Shown here piece by piece: positions 18,108 through 27,313 of a stretch of 64,000 bases of DNA (position 1 is the first letter of the stretch; the number at the start of each line of letters is the position of its first letter). The translations under genes and the position numbers were made by a program. A model generated the notes under the pieces. The model did not search any database. It was not told where the DNA came from and worked only from the letters and a program-made list of their open reading frames with translations. The DNA comes from JACKAF01 sp041391485 (lineage in GTDB: Bacteria; Bdellovibrionota; FAC87; UBA2466; JACKAF01), in contig JAWKNY010000004.1 of the NCBI GenBank assembly GCA_041391485.1, forward strand, positions 99,851 through 163,850, given 5' to 3'.

Positions 18108-19315
18108 TGAAGAAGGAACGCTTCATCGCGCTTCGTTTCATGTTCAAAGGGACCGATCGCGGAACCTTCAGCCCACTCACGCTTGTCGCCTGGGTGGCGA
18201 TTGCGGTCGGCGTGGCGGCGATGGGAGTCCTGCTCTCTGTCATGTACGGTTTTGAATCGGCCTTAAAGGATCGCGTTCTCACGGCCTTTCCGCACATCAT
18301 GGTCAAACCCGCGACGGGTGGCGAAGTCATCCGCGACTACGAAAAATGGACGGCGACTATTGCTGGCGTCGACGGCGTGAAGCGTGTGACGCCGTATTTA
18401 GAAACTGAAATGATCCTGCAATCCGAAACCCGCGCCATCGGTGCCGTCGTGCTGGGTGTTTCGGAAGCCGAGATGGATCTCAAAGCCTCTCAGATTCAAG
18501 AAGGGGCTTTGCCCAATCCGGAGGCAAAGCGCGCCGAGGTGCTTGTCGGTAGTGAGCTTGCCAGACGCCTCGGACTTTTTGCGGGTGCCGAAATCAAGCT
18601 CATCTCGCCCATAGAAACCGCTGGTGCGATGGGGCTTATCCCGCGCGCGCAGACCTTTATCGTCTCCGGCATTTGCCACACCGGACACTACGAGTTCGAC
18701 CAGCAGACCCTGCTTTTGACTCTTCCCGACGCGCAGGCGCTTCTCAAAAAGGGTGAAGTGATTAGCGGCTGGCAAGTTTGGGGAGAGGACGTGAACACGG
18801 CCGAGTACTTGCGCGAAAAAATTAGCCCCGTACTGCCCCGCACGTGGGTGGCGGAAAGCTGGGCGCAGTTCAACGCGGCACTCTTTAACTCGCTCAAGCT
18901 TGAGCAGTACGCCATGTTTAGTATCTTGAGTTTTGCAGTCCTTATCGCTGTCATGAATATCAGCATTACGCTGACGATGTACGTGAGCCAGAAGAAGCGC
19001 AATGTGGGGGTGCTGCGCGCGCTCGGGGCCTCACAAAAACAGATCCGCAGTCTATTTATCTGGCAGGGGGCCTTTCTCGGCGGTGTGGGGCTTTTCCTGG
19101 GGGCGCTTCTGACGGTGGCGGCGCTGGTGTACCTTCGCTACTTTTCCAGCTACCTCCTTCCTGACATCTATTATGATCGTACGGTCCCGACGGAGGTGCG
19201 GCCGCTTTCGATTTTGGCCATCTACGGCATTGCGACCGCTCTTATCTTTGTCTCGACGGTTTACCCAGCCAAGAAAGCGATGGAAATAGACCCCATCGAG
19301 GCCATCCGCCAATAG
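18107..19315 (+). CDS. lolC: LolC/LolE-family lipoprotein-releasing ABC permease
   Basis: A 402-residue inner-membrane permease. Helix 1 (LTLVAWVAIAVGVAAMGVLL) is followed by a large periplasmic domain (residues about 45-265), then a FtsX-type three-helix unit (MFSILSFAVLIAVMNISITL; KRNVGVLRALGASQKQI; the last helix and VYPAKKAMEIDPIEAIRQ). This is the LolC/E plan: the complex extracts lipoproteins from the inner membrane for LolA. The ATPase LolD is not in the window. The EAIR(Q) C-terminus is typical. The gene overlaps the proline-rich protein by one base, and its stop abuts the convergent ybeY stop. Confidence 0.9.
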   Translation: MKKERFIALRFMFKGTDRGTFSPLTLVAWVAIAVGVAAMGVLLSVMYGFESALKDRVLTAFPHIMVKPATGGEVIRDYEKWTATIAGVDGVKRVTPYLETEMILQSETRAIGAVVLGVSEAEMDLKASQIQEGALPNPEAKRAEVLVGSELARRLGLFAGAEIKLISPIETAGAMGLIPRAQTFIVSGICHTGHYEFDQQTLLLTLPDAQALLKKGEVISGWQVWGEDVNTAEYLREKISPVLPRTWVAESWAQFNAALFNSLKLEQYAMFSILSFAVLIAVMNISITLTMYVSQKKRNVGVLRALGASQKQIRSLFIWQGAFLGGVGLFLGALLTVAALVYLRYFSSYLLPDIYYDRTVPTEVRPLSILAIYGIATALIFVSTVYPAKKAMEIDPIEAIRQ

Positions 19316-19785
19316 TTAGAGCCCTGCGACGATGCGGTTTTGAAGTCGGAACATCCGCCTCGCTTCTGCCTCATCCACCTCGTGATCGTAGCCACAAAGG
19401 TGTAAGAGTCCGTGCACGGCGAGCACCTTAAGTTCCTGTTCCAGGGAATGGCCCAGCTCCTTGGCGTAGCGCCGCGCAATCGTGGGGCAGATGCAAATGT
19501 CGCCCATGTGCACCGCCCCCGTAGCGGGGTGCGCCTCCCACAAAGGGAAGGAAAGCACATCGGTGGGTTTGTCCTTACTACGGTACTGCTTGTTGAGTGC
19601 GTGGATTCTTTTTGGAGCAACAAGATTCACGGCCACTTCATACGCCCCCGCTTTTTAAGCCAGGCGTTTTTTGGCAGCGCCGAAAGGGCCGCTCGCACGC
19701 TCTTACGCACGAGAAGCTCAAAACGTTTATTGGCCGCTGTCTCTGCTTGTACGCTTACCTTCACTTTAGGCACGGAATTCACCAT
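19316..19785 (-). CDS. ybeY: Endoribonuclease YbeY, frameshifted
   Basis: An rRNA-maturation metalloendonuclease of about 156 residues. The zinc motif HGLLHLCGYDH is intact near the C-terminus, and KPTDVLSFPL precedes it. The N-terminal 50 residues (from MVNSVPKVKVSVQAETA at 19785) are in another frame; the shift falls in a run of five G (C on the plus strand) near 19648, where one more base would give LKKRGAYEVAVNLV. With that correction the length is normal for YbeY. It converges with the lolC gene with no gap. Confidence 0.9.
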
Positions 19786-20171
19786 CGGCCGCTTATACCT
19801 TATCCGGCAAAAACTTTATAGGTTCTGATCACAGCGCCCTTTTTGGTCTCTGAATACGCACGGTCTTCAAATTCCGACGGAATGCTGCCCAAGCTTTTTA
19901 CACCAGTCAGCCGTTTGCGCGTTTTCTTAACTTCATGAAATTAGAAATCTTTCCAAACTCTCTCGCAGCGAATTTCGGCACGAGGCTGTTGCACACCCAT
20001 CATTGTACGGGGACTTCGGCGGCCAATTTGGCGTGCCCTTTGCAAAGTGTACCAAGAGAACGTTCTCTGTTCGTGGGGAACGTCTATAGACTCCCGGTAA
20101 ACGGGAAGCTAAGCGAGCCAATCGCTCGCAAAGATGTTTTGGAAGTAGTGTTGAAAGTTGCGGAGTAGAAG
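19786..20171. other. Intergenic region, 386 bp, no confident gene
   Basis: The segment between ybeY and the secreted helical protein. A plus-strand reading frame of 77 codons (19935-20168) ends two bases before the next gene and has no family resemblance; its composition is unlike its neighbours and I do not call it. I see no convincing hairpin with a T-run. Promoters for both divergent genes should lie here. Confidence 0.5.
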
Positions 20172-21737
20172 ATGAAGCACGTAAATAACAGTTCAGCAAA
20201 ATGGGCCCTGTGGTCGGTAGAAGTGGCCTTTGCGGTAACCATGATTCTGCCTGGCAGTATCGTTCTTGGCGCTGATAGCTATTATGGAGGCCCCTCGGCT
20301 TCTAAAGTCAGCGCAGCTACAGATTTTGGAAGCAAGCTTGGTGGCAAGCTTTCCAAAGCGTCCGAAGGCGACCAGCGCCCTAAGACTGTAGAAGAAGCCA
20401 AGAAGCAGCTGGCCGACGTTATCGGTCGTCTGAAGATTACTGAAGATCAAAAGAAACAAGCTTTGGAATTCTTTAATGGTGTCGCCGACATCAACCGCTT
20501 GAACCAAGCTTTGGTTCAGTTGCGTCAGCAAGAACTTGATGATGCGAAGAAGGCGAAAGATGAGAACGACGCGCTTGAGAAGAAAGCTCAGTCCATGAGC
20601 TCTCCTCCGGTTGCGACGAACAACCTCGACACCGGTCGTTTGCCCCAAGAGTGTGGCAAGAGCCAGGTCGAAGGTCACTTGTCTGGCTGGTCCACCATCA
20701 TGCAAGCGGTGGGCGACTTCAGCAAATTTACTCGTGATGCGCTCAAGGGCATTGCGAAGGAAGACAAGAAAGCCCGCGAAGAAGCTTTGGACAAAGCGAT
20801 CGCAAAAGCCAAGAAAGAGATTTTGGAGTCCATCAAGGCCGATGATAAGTCGGACGACTACGAAGAAAAACTTGATAAGGGCTTGAAAGCCACCAAGGGC
20901 GGAAACCCGGTGCCTTTCGCAAAGTATATCCCTAAAGCCATCGAGTGGATGGAAGCCGTTAAGAAGAAAAAGTCGCTCGCTTTGCTCGACAACTTCTTTA
21001 ACTCCGTCGCTGGCAAGCGCGACGCCAACGACAAGGCTGACAAGATTAATGAAAGCGCCCGTCAGTTGAAAGAAGCGGCTGACAAGTATGTGGTCGCTGC
21101 CGAAGCCCCGGTTTCTCAGTCGGTTTCGACTTTGGCCGCGAAGTGCGAAGATTTCAAATTCACCGTTCTCGGTGGAAACCAGCAGCCTGGACAAAACAGC
21201 CTGCGTGGAAAGCAAAAAGAAGCGATGGATCGCTTCCAGACGGCTTTCGAAGCGCAAGGCCCGGCAGCTCCCGGTGGCCAAGTGGTGCCCGCGCAGCAGG
21301 ACCGTAACTTCCTGACGGCAGCGAGCAACTTTGCCAGCAGCCTTGTCCGTAAAGGACGCCAGCTGATCCAGGGTGTGGATTGCCAAGCTTCGGCCCGTCA
21401 ACAGGTCGCCAGCCAGATGGCTACCCTTCGCAGTCAGGCGGCAACGCTTGAAGGTGTTACGGATCCCGACAGCATGATCCGTATCGCTGCTGAAGTGATG
21501 CAGAACTTTGGAAACACGTTCCAGAGCGTGAACGGTTTGGTGAACACCTCGGCCGCCGCCTGTACGGCTTGGTCGCAGGAAGCCAAACGTCTCGATACGA
21601 ACGTGAAAGATTTGGACAAGCAAATCGCTCAGGCCCGTCAGCAGAGCGTTGGACCTCAGGCCCCTGGACTCTCCCGGTTTCGACCGCGATTCCTAACGGC
21701 CCTACGGTTCACTAGTCCTGAAAGTTTCTTTAGCTAG
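20172..21737 (+). CDS. Large secreted alpha-helical protein, unknown
   Basis: A 521-residue protein with a signal sequence (residues 1-34, ending SIVLGA). The rest is strongly helical and rich in Lys, Ala, Glu and Gln, with heptad-like stretches at about 75-150 and 180-245, a Ser/Pro/Ala/Gln-rich linker around 360-380, and four or five scattered cysteines (CGKSQVEGH, LAAKCEDF, GVDCQASA, AAACTAW) that could form disulfides. The last 20 residues (LSRFRPRFLTAL...) have a different composition, which may reflect a small indel. I do not recognise a family. Codon use suggests good expression, and a strong terminator follows. Surface or periplasmic structural protein is a guess. Confidence 0.75.
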   Translation: MKHVNNSSAKWALWSVEVAFAVTMILPGSIVLGADSYYGGPSASKVSAATDFGSKLGGKLSKASEGDQRPKTVEEAKKQLADVIGRLKITEDQKKQALEFFNGVADINRLNQALVQLRQQELDDAKKAKDENDALEKKAQSMSSPPVATNNLDTGRLPQECGKSQVEGHLSGWSTIMQAVGDFSKFTRDALKGIAKEDKKAREEALDKAIAKAKKEILESIKADDKSDDYEEKLDKGLKATKGGNPVPFAKYIPKAIEWMEAVKKKKSLALLDNFFNSVAGKRDANDKADKINESARQLKEAADKYVVAAEAPVSQSVSTLAAKCEDFKFTVLGGNQQPGQNSLRGKQKEAMDRFQTAFEAQGPAAPGGQVVPAQQDRNFLTAASNFASSLVRKGRQLIQGVDCQASARQQVASQMATLRSQAATLEGVTDPDSMIRIAAEVMQNFGNTFQSVNGLVNTSAAACTAWSQEAKRLDTNVKDLDKQIAQARQQSVGPQAPGLSRFRPRFLTALRFTSPESFFS

Positions 21738-21762
21738 TAGGCTAACTTTCAAATACATCAGC

Positions 21763-21797
21763 AAAAAACCGATTGCCTCAGGCAGTCGGTTTTTTGT
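21763..21797 (+). terminator. Rho-independent terminator
   Basis: A stem of AAAACCGATTGCC against GGCAGTCGGTTTT (one G-T pair) with a three-base loop TCA, preceded by an A-run and followed by a T-run. It lies 25 bp after the helical protein gene and would work for transcripts from either direction. Confidence 0.92.
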
Positions 21798-21917
21798 CTT
21801 TCTGACCCTCTGCGCCACCTCCCTCCATCCCCTTCAATTGACTGCCTTATCCCCGATTGGTACCGTCCTAGCGGAAAGCATCAATGTGGTCCGCCACGTC
21901 TTATGAGGAGAGGTTTC

Positions 21918-22765
21918 ATGACAAAGCTAGCGGGATTTGGAGTCGTCGGGTCGGGAGCTATGGGTTCAGGAATTGCGCAGGTCGGGGCTCAGGCCGGGTT
22001 TCCGGTAACGCTCTTTGATATCTCAGACGCCCAGCTTGAAAAAGCCCGCAGCGGCATGCAGAAGAGCCTCTCCAAGCTCGAGGAAAAAGGGGCGCTCAAA
22101 GAATCGGCTGGCGACATCCTAAAGCGCCTGAACCTCACGACCCAGCTTCAGGGCTTAAAGGGCTGTGACTTTGTGGTAGAAGCGGCTACGGAAAACCGGG
22201 ACATCAAGTTCAAGCTTTTTCGGGATCTCGATGCGCTTCTCGATCCCAAAGCTATTCTTTGTTCCAATACCTCGTCGATTTCGATTACGGAAATTGCCGG
22301 CCAGACCAAACGGCCGGAACTTGTCGCTGGCATGCATTTCATGAACCCGGTGCCCCTCATGAAGCTCGTAGAGGGAATCCGCGGGATGGCCACCAGTGAC
22401 GCTTGCTTTCAAAAAGTACGCGAAGTTTCCGAAGCCATGGGCAAGACGTTTATCGAAGCCAAAGACTCTGCCGGCTTCGCGGTGAACCGCATTCTTATGC
22501 CGATGATCAACGAAGCCTTTTTGCGCTCCAGGAAAATCTCGCCACCGCTGCTGACATAGATGAAGCGATGAAGCTTGGCTGCAACTTTCCAATGGGGCCA
22601 CTCACGCTCGCCGATTTTGTGGGAATTGATGTGTGCTTGAGCGTATGTGAAGTTTTGCACCGTGATTTGGGAGATCCCAAATACCGTCCCTGTCCGTTGA
22701 TGAGGAAGTATGTGGAAGCGGGCTGGTTGGGTCGGAAGGCGGGCCGGGGAGTCTATGTCTACTGA
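21918..22765 (+). CDS. 3-hydroxyacyl-CoA dehydrogenase, frameshifted
   Basis: An enzyme of about 282 residues (Hbd/PaaH family) that oxidises 3-hydroxyacyl-CoA with NAD. The start at 21918 follows GAGGAGAGG. The Rossmann motif is GVVGSGAMGSGIAQ; SNTSSISITEIA, MHFMNPVPLMKLVE and AGFAVNRILMPMINEA are characteristic. Near 22518-22522 a run of five T interrupts the frame; six would give EAFFALQENLATAADIDEAMKLG and restore the C-terminal dimerisation domain (NFPMGPLTLADFVGID). The length is then normal. It begins a small operon with the unknown gene and the B12-binding protein. Confidence 0.93.
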
Positions 22766-23338
22766 TTTCAGTAGTGAACCAGAGCTTCTAGTCGACAATC
22801 TGAAGTCTGAAGAGGAACTCCTTGCGGAGGTATCCGTGCTGGAGTCGGAAGCGCCGCCGGTGCTGCACCTGCGGGTGGCCTTTGAGTCTCTGGACGGGTG
22901 CGCCGGATGATGCTCGCCCTTCGGGCGGCGAATATCGCGCCGCTCATGCTTGTGGAGCAACCGCTTGAGCTTCCGGATCGCGCCATCGTACGAGACTCCG
23001 TCACCCAGCTGCGGGACTGGGACCAGCTCTCCTTGCAGAATCTTTTTAAGTTGTGTGCGCTTTGGATTCCGGAAAACTTTCATGGGGCCTTGGAGAATGA
23101 GGCGCGCGTCGAGCTGAAGTGGTTCAAGGAATGGGTGGGGGCGAGTCAGGACCCGCGCTTGGCCCATTCGGGCCTTCCGTGGCGACAGTTTATCCGTAAG
23201 ACGGTGGCAGAAAACTACGCGTTTGCGTGTGCGGTGCTCGAAGCCGAAACTGTGGTCGATCCTTCCGCAGTCGAGGCCTTTTTGAATCAGAAAAAACAAG
23301 CAGTGTGCATTTTCCCAAAACGGTGGAGGCGGCGTAAT
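22755..23338 (+). CDS. Unknown protein between HBD and B12-binding subunit, frameshifted
   Basis: The ATG at 22755 overlaps the end of the dehydrogenase gene. The first 50 residues are acidic (SEPELLVDNLKSEEELLAEV); the rest continues in another frame from about 22895 (MMLALRAANIAPLMLVEQPL...) and, after a further shift near 23315, ends PKTVEAA with a TAA that overlaps the next ATG. Together this gives about 190 residues, mostly helical, with conserved-looking Trp and His (LCALWIPENFHGALE, WFKEWVGASQDPRLAHS). I do not recognise the family. Its overlap with both neighbours suggests a role in the same coenzyme-A/B12 pathway. The join between frames is my inference. Confidence 0.5.
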
Positions 23339-23741
23339 GAGTCAACCCATTAGAGTTCTTGTAGCAAAACCCGGTCTGGATGGGCACGATCGGGGCGCTA
23401 AGATAGTGGCGCACGCGCTACGAGATGCGGGCATGGAAGTGATTTACACAGGACTCCACCAAACGCCGGAGATGATCGTTAATAGTGCGATTCAAGAGGA
23501 CGTGAATGTCATTTGTGTGAGCATTCTTTCGGGTGCGCACAATCGCCTCTTTCCAGAAATCATTGAGGGCTTAAAAGCCAAAGGTGCTTCGGATATTCCG
23601 GTAGTGGGGGGAGGGGTCATCCCCGAGTCCGATATTCCTAAGCTCAAATCGCTTGGTGTGAAAGAGATCTTCACACCCGGGGCTACGATGAAGAGTATTA
23701 CGGAATTTATTCAAACGCTGGTGCGTGGCAAGGAGAGCTAA
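23337..23741 (+). CDS. Methylmalonyl-CoA mutase small (B12-binding) subunit
   Basis: A 134-residue stand-alone cobalamin-binding domain. The base-off motif D15-x-H17-x2-G20 (GLDGHDRG) provides the lower axial His, followed by SILSGAH and VVGGGVIPE, as in the C-terminal domain of methylmalonyl-CoA mutase. In organisms with a split enzyme the large catalytic subunit is a separate protein; it is not in this window. Its ATG overlaps the stop of the unknown protein upstream. It interconverts methylmalonyl-CoA and succinyl-CoA when assembled. Confidence 0.92.
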   Translation: MSQPIRVLVAKPGLDGHDRGAKIVAHALRDAGMEVIYTGLHQTPEMIVNSAIQEDVNVICVSILSGAHNRLFPEIIEGLKAKGASDIPVVGGGVIPESDIPKLKSLGVKEIFTPGATMKSITEFIQTLVRGKES

Positions 23742-24199
23742 CGCCACTGCAGGCGGCGCTCGCGCCGGATCTTAGCTTCCTCGTAAGCTTTCTTTTCTTC
23801 CGCGGTCTTGGGGACATACGGACTTACTTTTTTAGGACGGCCATTTTCGTCAACGGCAACGAAAGTCAGGTAGGCGTGGGTGGCGCGTTTTCGTTCGCCC
23901 GTCTGATTTTTTTCCGCATCCACAAGCACTTCAATCTCCATGGATGTCTTTCCGACGAAACTCACCTGGGCTGTCACCGTCACCGTCCAACCCGTTTTGA
24001 TGGGATTGATAAAGTTTAAGTAGTCGATAGAAGCGGTTACGACGTTCGAGCGCGCGTAGCGCTGGGCTGCGATGGCAGCGGCGATATCCACCCATCCCAT
24101 CACGACGCCACCGAAGATGGTCCCCAGCGCGTTTGTGTGCGAAGGGAGTACGATCTCGTTCATGATGGTGGGGCTGCGATCCGGTGCGGGAGTAGCCAT
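23738..24199 (-). CDS. Acyl-CoA thioesterase, YciA-like hotdog
   Basis: A 153-residue single-hotdog-domain thioesterase. The family features are NEIVLPSHTNALGTIFGGVVMGWVD, with the catalytic Asp at the end of that helix, and the later THAYLTFVAVDENGRPK. It hydrolyses acyl-CoA thioesters, probably as a hexamer. The basic C-terminal tail (EEKKAYEEAKIRRERRLQW) is a usual extension. Its stop overlaps the end of the convergent B12-subunit gene by four bases, and its ATG abuts the end of mltG. Confidence 0.9.
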   Translation of the reverse strand: MATPAPDRSPTIMNEIVLPSHTNALGTIFGGVVMGWVDIAAAIAAQRYARSNVVTASIDYLNFINPIKTGWTVTVTAQVSFVGKTSMEIEVLVDAEKNQTGERKRATHAYLTFVAVDENGRPKKVSPYVPKTAEEKKAYEEAKIRRERRLQWR

Positions 24200-25239
24200 T
24201 AAGGTCCTTGCGTGGCGTTACCGCGTCTGCCGCTTCGGCGCTTTTGCAGCACTTCCACGTTGTGCGCGTGTTCTTTATAGGTCTTGGTAAAGGTGTGCGT
24301 GCCGTTGTTCTTCGACACGAAGTACAGGTACTCCGAATCCGCCGGTCGTAAGACCGCGGCGATAGCCTCTTCCCCCGGGTTGGAGATGGGACCTGGAGGC
24401 AGGCCCTTAATGCGGTATGTATTGTAGGGAGTATAGGTCTCCAGGTGCTTGCGGGTCAGGTTGCCGTCAAAATTCTCGATGCCGTAGATGGTCGTGGGGT
24501 CGCTCTGCAAGCGCATCCCTTTATTCAGGCGGTTCCTGAAGACCGATGCGATAAGCGGCCGTTCCTCAGGCGCGCCCGTTTCTTTCTCGACGATGGAAGC
24601 GAGTGTGACGAGACGTTCGACGGTAAATCCCTTCAGCGCCGCTTCTTCTTTGTACTTATCAAATTTTTGTCTAAACCGTTTCACCTTCGCGGTCAGAATG
24701 TATTCCTCGGAGTCAATTTTGGAGAACGAGTAGGTGTCCGGAAAAAGAAACCCCTCGAGCGTGGGGGTGGTAAAACCGTTTTTGCGGGTAAAGTCCTTGC
24801 TGAGCGCAAGTTTAATAAACTTGTTCGGATCGCCGAGATTTTTATCGGCCAGAATCTGAGCGATTTGCCGCACGTTCCACCCTTCGGGCACCGTCACCTG
24901 GTGGACGACTGGATCGGAAAAATAAAGAACCCGCAACGCACTCAGTGGGTTCATGTTTTCCTGAAAACGAAACTCACCGGCGCGTACGCGCGAGCTGCCC
25001 TGAGTGAGCGTGAGTAAAAGCTTAAAAAAAGTGGGACCGCTAACGACGTTTTTCTTGTTGAGCGTGTTCACCACCCCGGAGAGTGGGGTGCCGCGCTTGA
25101 TGATCACATCAACGGGCGCGCCATCCGAGTTCCCTTGAAAAACAAAATACCCCAGCGTAAGTGCGCAAACGAAGAGTAGGGCAGTGAGGAAAGCGACGAT
25201 CTTTCCGAAAAGGCCTAGACTTGAGTTTCTCAGTTCCAC
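24199..25239 (-). CDS. mltG: Endolytic murein transglycosylase MltG
   Basis: A 346-residue inner-membrane enzyme that cuts nascent peptidoglycan strands and helps set glycan length. One N-terminal helix (KIVAFLTALLFVCALTLGYFVF) anchors it. A LysM-like domain follows, and the catalytic Glu is in ASIVEKETGAPEERP, with the hallmark GMRLQSDPTTIYGI and NTYRIKGLPPGPISNPG downstream. GTG start. It overlaps the end of ruvX by ten bases, a pairing seen in many bacteria. The basic C-terminus (KRRSGRRGN) is short. Confidence 0.94.
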   Translation of the reverse strand: MELRNSSLGLFGKIVAFLTALLFVCALTLGYFVFQGNSDGAPVDVIIKRGTPLSGVVNTLNKKNVVSGPTFFKLLLTLTQGSSRVRAGEFRFQENMNPLSALRVLYFSDPVVHQVTVPEGWNVRQIAQILADKNLGDPNKFIKLALSKDFTRKNGFTTPTLEGFLFPDTYSFSKIDSEEYILTAKVKRFRQKFDKYKEEAALKGFTVERLVTLASIVEKETGAPEERPLIASVFRNRLNKGMRLQSDPTTIYGIENFDGNLTRKHLETYTPYNTYRIKGLPPGPISNPGEEAIAAVLRPADSEYLYFVSKNNGTHTFTKTYKEHAHNVEVLQKRRSGRRGNATQGP

Positions 25240-25663
25240 GGTGCGTGATCGAATTGTAAACTATCCAGGTAGCTTTGCAAAAGAATCGTTGCGGCAACTT
25301 TGTCCACGACCTGCTTGCGCTTTTTTCTGGATACCTCACCTTCGATCAGGTAGCGCTCCGCTTGAGCACTGGTAAGGCGTTCGTCCCATTCGATGATGGG
25401 CAGCGATTTGCGCTTCTGCAACAGCGCGACGCGTTTTCTTATCTCTAAGCCCATATCGCTGGGCTCCCCGCTGGAATCTAGCGGCATCCCGACCACGAGC
25501 GTACCGACGTCATTTTCGTCGATAAGGGCAATGACATTGTCCACCCAGCGTCGGGGATCGGTGGCTTCAAATTGAAGCAGGGGAAAGAGAAAGTCCGGCT
25601 TTCATCCGAAATGGCGGCCCCTGTGCGTTTGGTGCCGACGTCTAAGGCCAATATGCGTTCCAT
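25230..25663 (-). CDS. ruvX: Putative pre-16S rRNA nuclease / Holliday junction resolvase YqgF, frameshifted
   Basis: A protein of about 144 residues with an RNase H-like fold. The first strand LALDVGTKRTGAAISD holds the first catalytic Asp, VGMPLDSSGEPSDMG the next conserved element, and IIEWDERLTSAQAE and VDKVAATILLQSYLD the rest. Known roles in the family are 16S 5'-end maturation and possibly junction resolution. The frame shifts near 25590, between FSFPCF and the following QFEATDPRRW. The remaining sequence is fully conserved, so an indel error is likely. Coupled to mltG. Confidence 0.9.
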
Positions 25664-25725
25664 ACGAGCGGCAGGGTAGCAAAAGCGCGGGCTTCAAGCA
25701 AAGCCGAAATGCAAAGCAAATAAGG

Positions 25726-27232
25726 CTACAACTTCGGTAAGTTAGCTGGCAGGTGCGGGTAACTCTTTTCCGCCCCCAGCTCCAGCGAACTCATGGGGTT
25801 CGTGCACTGCATATAAGCCTGGGTGCCCATCGGCCGCCCATTGCCGCTTCGCTTGAGGCCCACGAAGGGAAGCCGGTATACGGGGCTTACTGTCGGGCAG
25901 TTCCAGTGGAATAGGCCCACCTCCACTTCACCGAGAAGCCGCGTATAGGTCTCTCGCGAGGTGGAATACAGGACGCGACCAGACCATCCGGACTCTGGTT
26001 GAGCACCTGGGTGACTTCGTCCAAGTCCTGAATCTTGTAAATGGCGATGTTTGGTCCAAAAATCATGTCGCGCTGGTAGATGCTCTTGGGATTGAGCGCC
26101 TTCACCAGATGGATGGACGGAGACACGTAGTAGCCACGGCGTTCCTTCTCCAGGTGCTTGCCCCGCATGACCTCTTCGCACCCTTCCCGCACCGCGATTC
26201 CCTGGTAGCGCAGGTAGCTTTCCATCTTGGCTTCGCTCACGAGCGGGCCCACAAAGACCTGCCGATCGGGCAGTAGGCCGTAGTCGACCCGAATTTTTTG
26301 GAGAGATTGTGAAAGTCCTCCAGGAATCTATCAAAGAGTTCACTGTGAATGAGAAGCCGGCGTGTGGACGTATAGCGCTGACCCGTCGTCAGGTACGCGG
26401 AGTACAAGCTTTCTTTCAGTGCTTTTTCGTAGCAGGCGTCTTTCCACACGACGATGCCGTTTTTCCCGCCGCTGTTGATAACCAGGGTCTTCCAGTAGTC
26501 GTTCAAAAGTTCCTTGCGAATGCGAAGCGCTTTTTCGTGGGAACCTGTAAAAAAGACCCCTTGCACGTCTTTGTGGCCAATGAGCCGCCGTGAGAGCTCC
26601 GCGTCCCCGTGGATGACATTGAAGACGCCACTCGGGATGCCGGCGTCGTTAGCAATTTCAGCGAGCATCTGCCCGACTGCCGGATTGAACTTGGAGGACT
26701 TCAAGACAACCGAGTTTCCGTTCAAAAGTGCCGGCACAAAACGGCTGTGCGAAATCAGCAACGGTAGGGTGGACGGCGAGATAACCACCATCGGTCCCTT
26801 TGGGTAATAGCGAAAGACGCTTTCCATATCGCTCGTGTTGTCGAGCTTTCGTTCGATCTCCGTTTCGCTCGACTGGCTGAGGTAAAACTCCAAAAGCTGG
26901 ATGGACTCATTGACCTCGGATTCCGCCTCCCAAAGCGGACTGCCACCTTCGAAAGCGAGCATCTCGGCAAGGGGGGTTTTACGTTCTTGTAGAAGGCCCC
27001 GGTAGCGCGAGAGCGCTGCATAGCGATCGGAGGCTGGCATGCGTTTCCACGTCTTGAAACCCGCGCGGGCGGCGTCGATGACATCTCCGACGTGCTCGTA
27101 GCTGAACGGAAAACTCAGAACGGGTTCATCCAGATCGCCTGGGTTCTTGCTTAAGACTTCGCCGTTGGGATCGCTGACTTTAACAAAATGCCCTTTGATG
27201 TAGTCGCCGCGGTAAGTTCGAGTCGCTTCCAT
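25726..27232 (-). CDS. AstD-like aldehyde dehydrogenase lacking catalytic residues, frameshifted
   Basis: A protein of about 490 residues, closest in pattern to succinylglutamate-semialdehyde dehydrogenase (AstD): NAD-binding and fold segments VVISPSTLPLLISHSRFVPAL, GNSVVLKSSKFNPAVGQ and GVFFTGSHEKALRIR are clear. The start at 27232 has AGGAGA upstream. Where AstD has GQRCTCARRL, with the nucleophile Cys, this has GQRYTSTRRL (Tyr codon 26372-26374). Where ALDHs have the general-base Glu before GG, it has Asn (INSGGK, codon 26474-26476). The E-x-FGP Glu is Met (MIFGP). Frame changes near 26275 and 25975 interrupt the C-terminal third, which ends GLKRSGNGRPMG... as in AstD. Three substitutions together argue for a pseudoenzyme. 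Confidence 0.8.
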
Positions 27233-27313
27233 GCCGTTTCTCCTGATTTTGACTGATCTTAGTCGCTCAGGCTGAACGGTCAAGCGTCGGGGCGCACCCA
27301 ATCGAAGTTGAGC

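Noticed and set aside
19970..19985. Sequence resembling an EcoRI cDNA-library adaptor (GAATTTCGGCACGAGG)
   Set aside because: It has an extra T compared with the adaptor and lies in ordinary genomic context; coincidence is more likely than vector contamination.
19935..20168. 77-codon plus-strand frame before the helical protein gene
   Set aside because: No family resemblance, no ribosome-binding site, and amino-acid composition typical of non-coding sequence.
20193..21623. Open frame of 476 codons on the minus strand
   Set aside because: It is the antisense shadow of the helical protein gene; the composition (Phe, Arg, His, Leu) is what the reverse of Lys/Glu/Gln-rich codons gives, and there is no family signal or ribosome-binding site.
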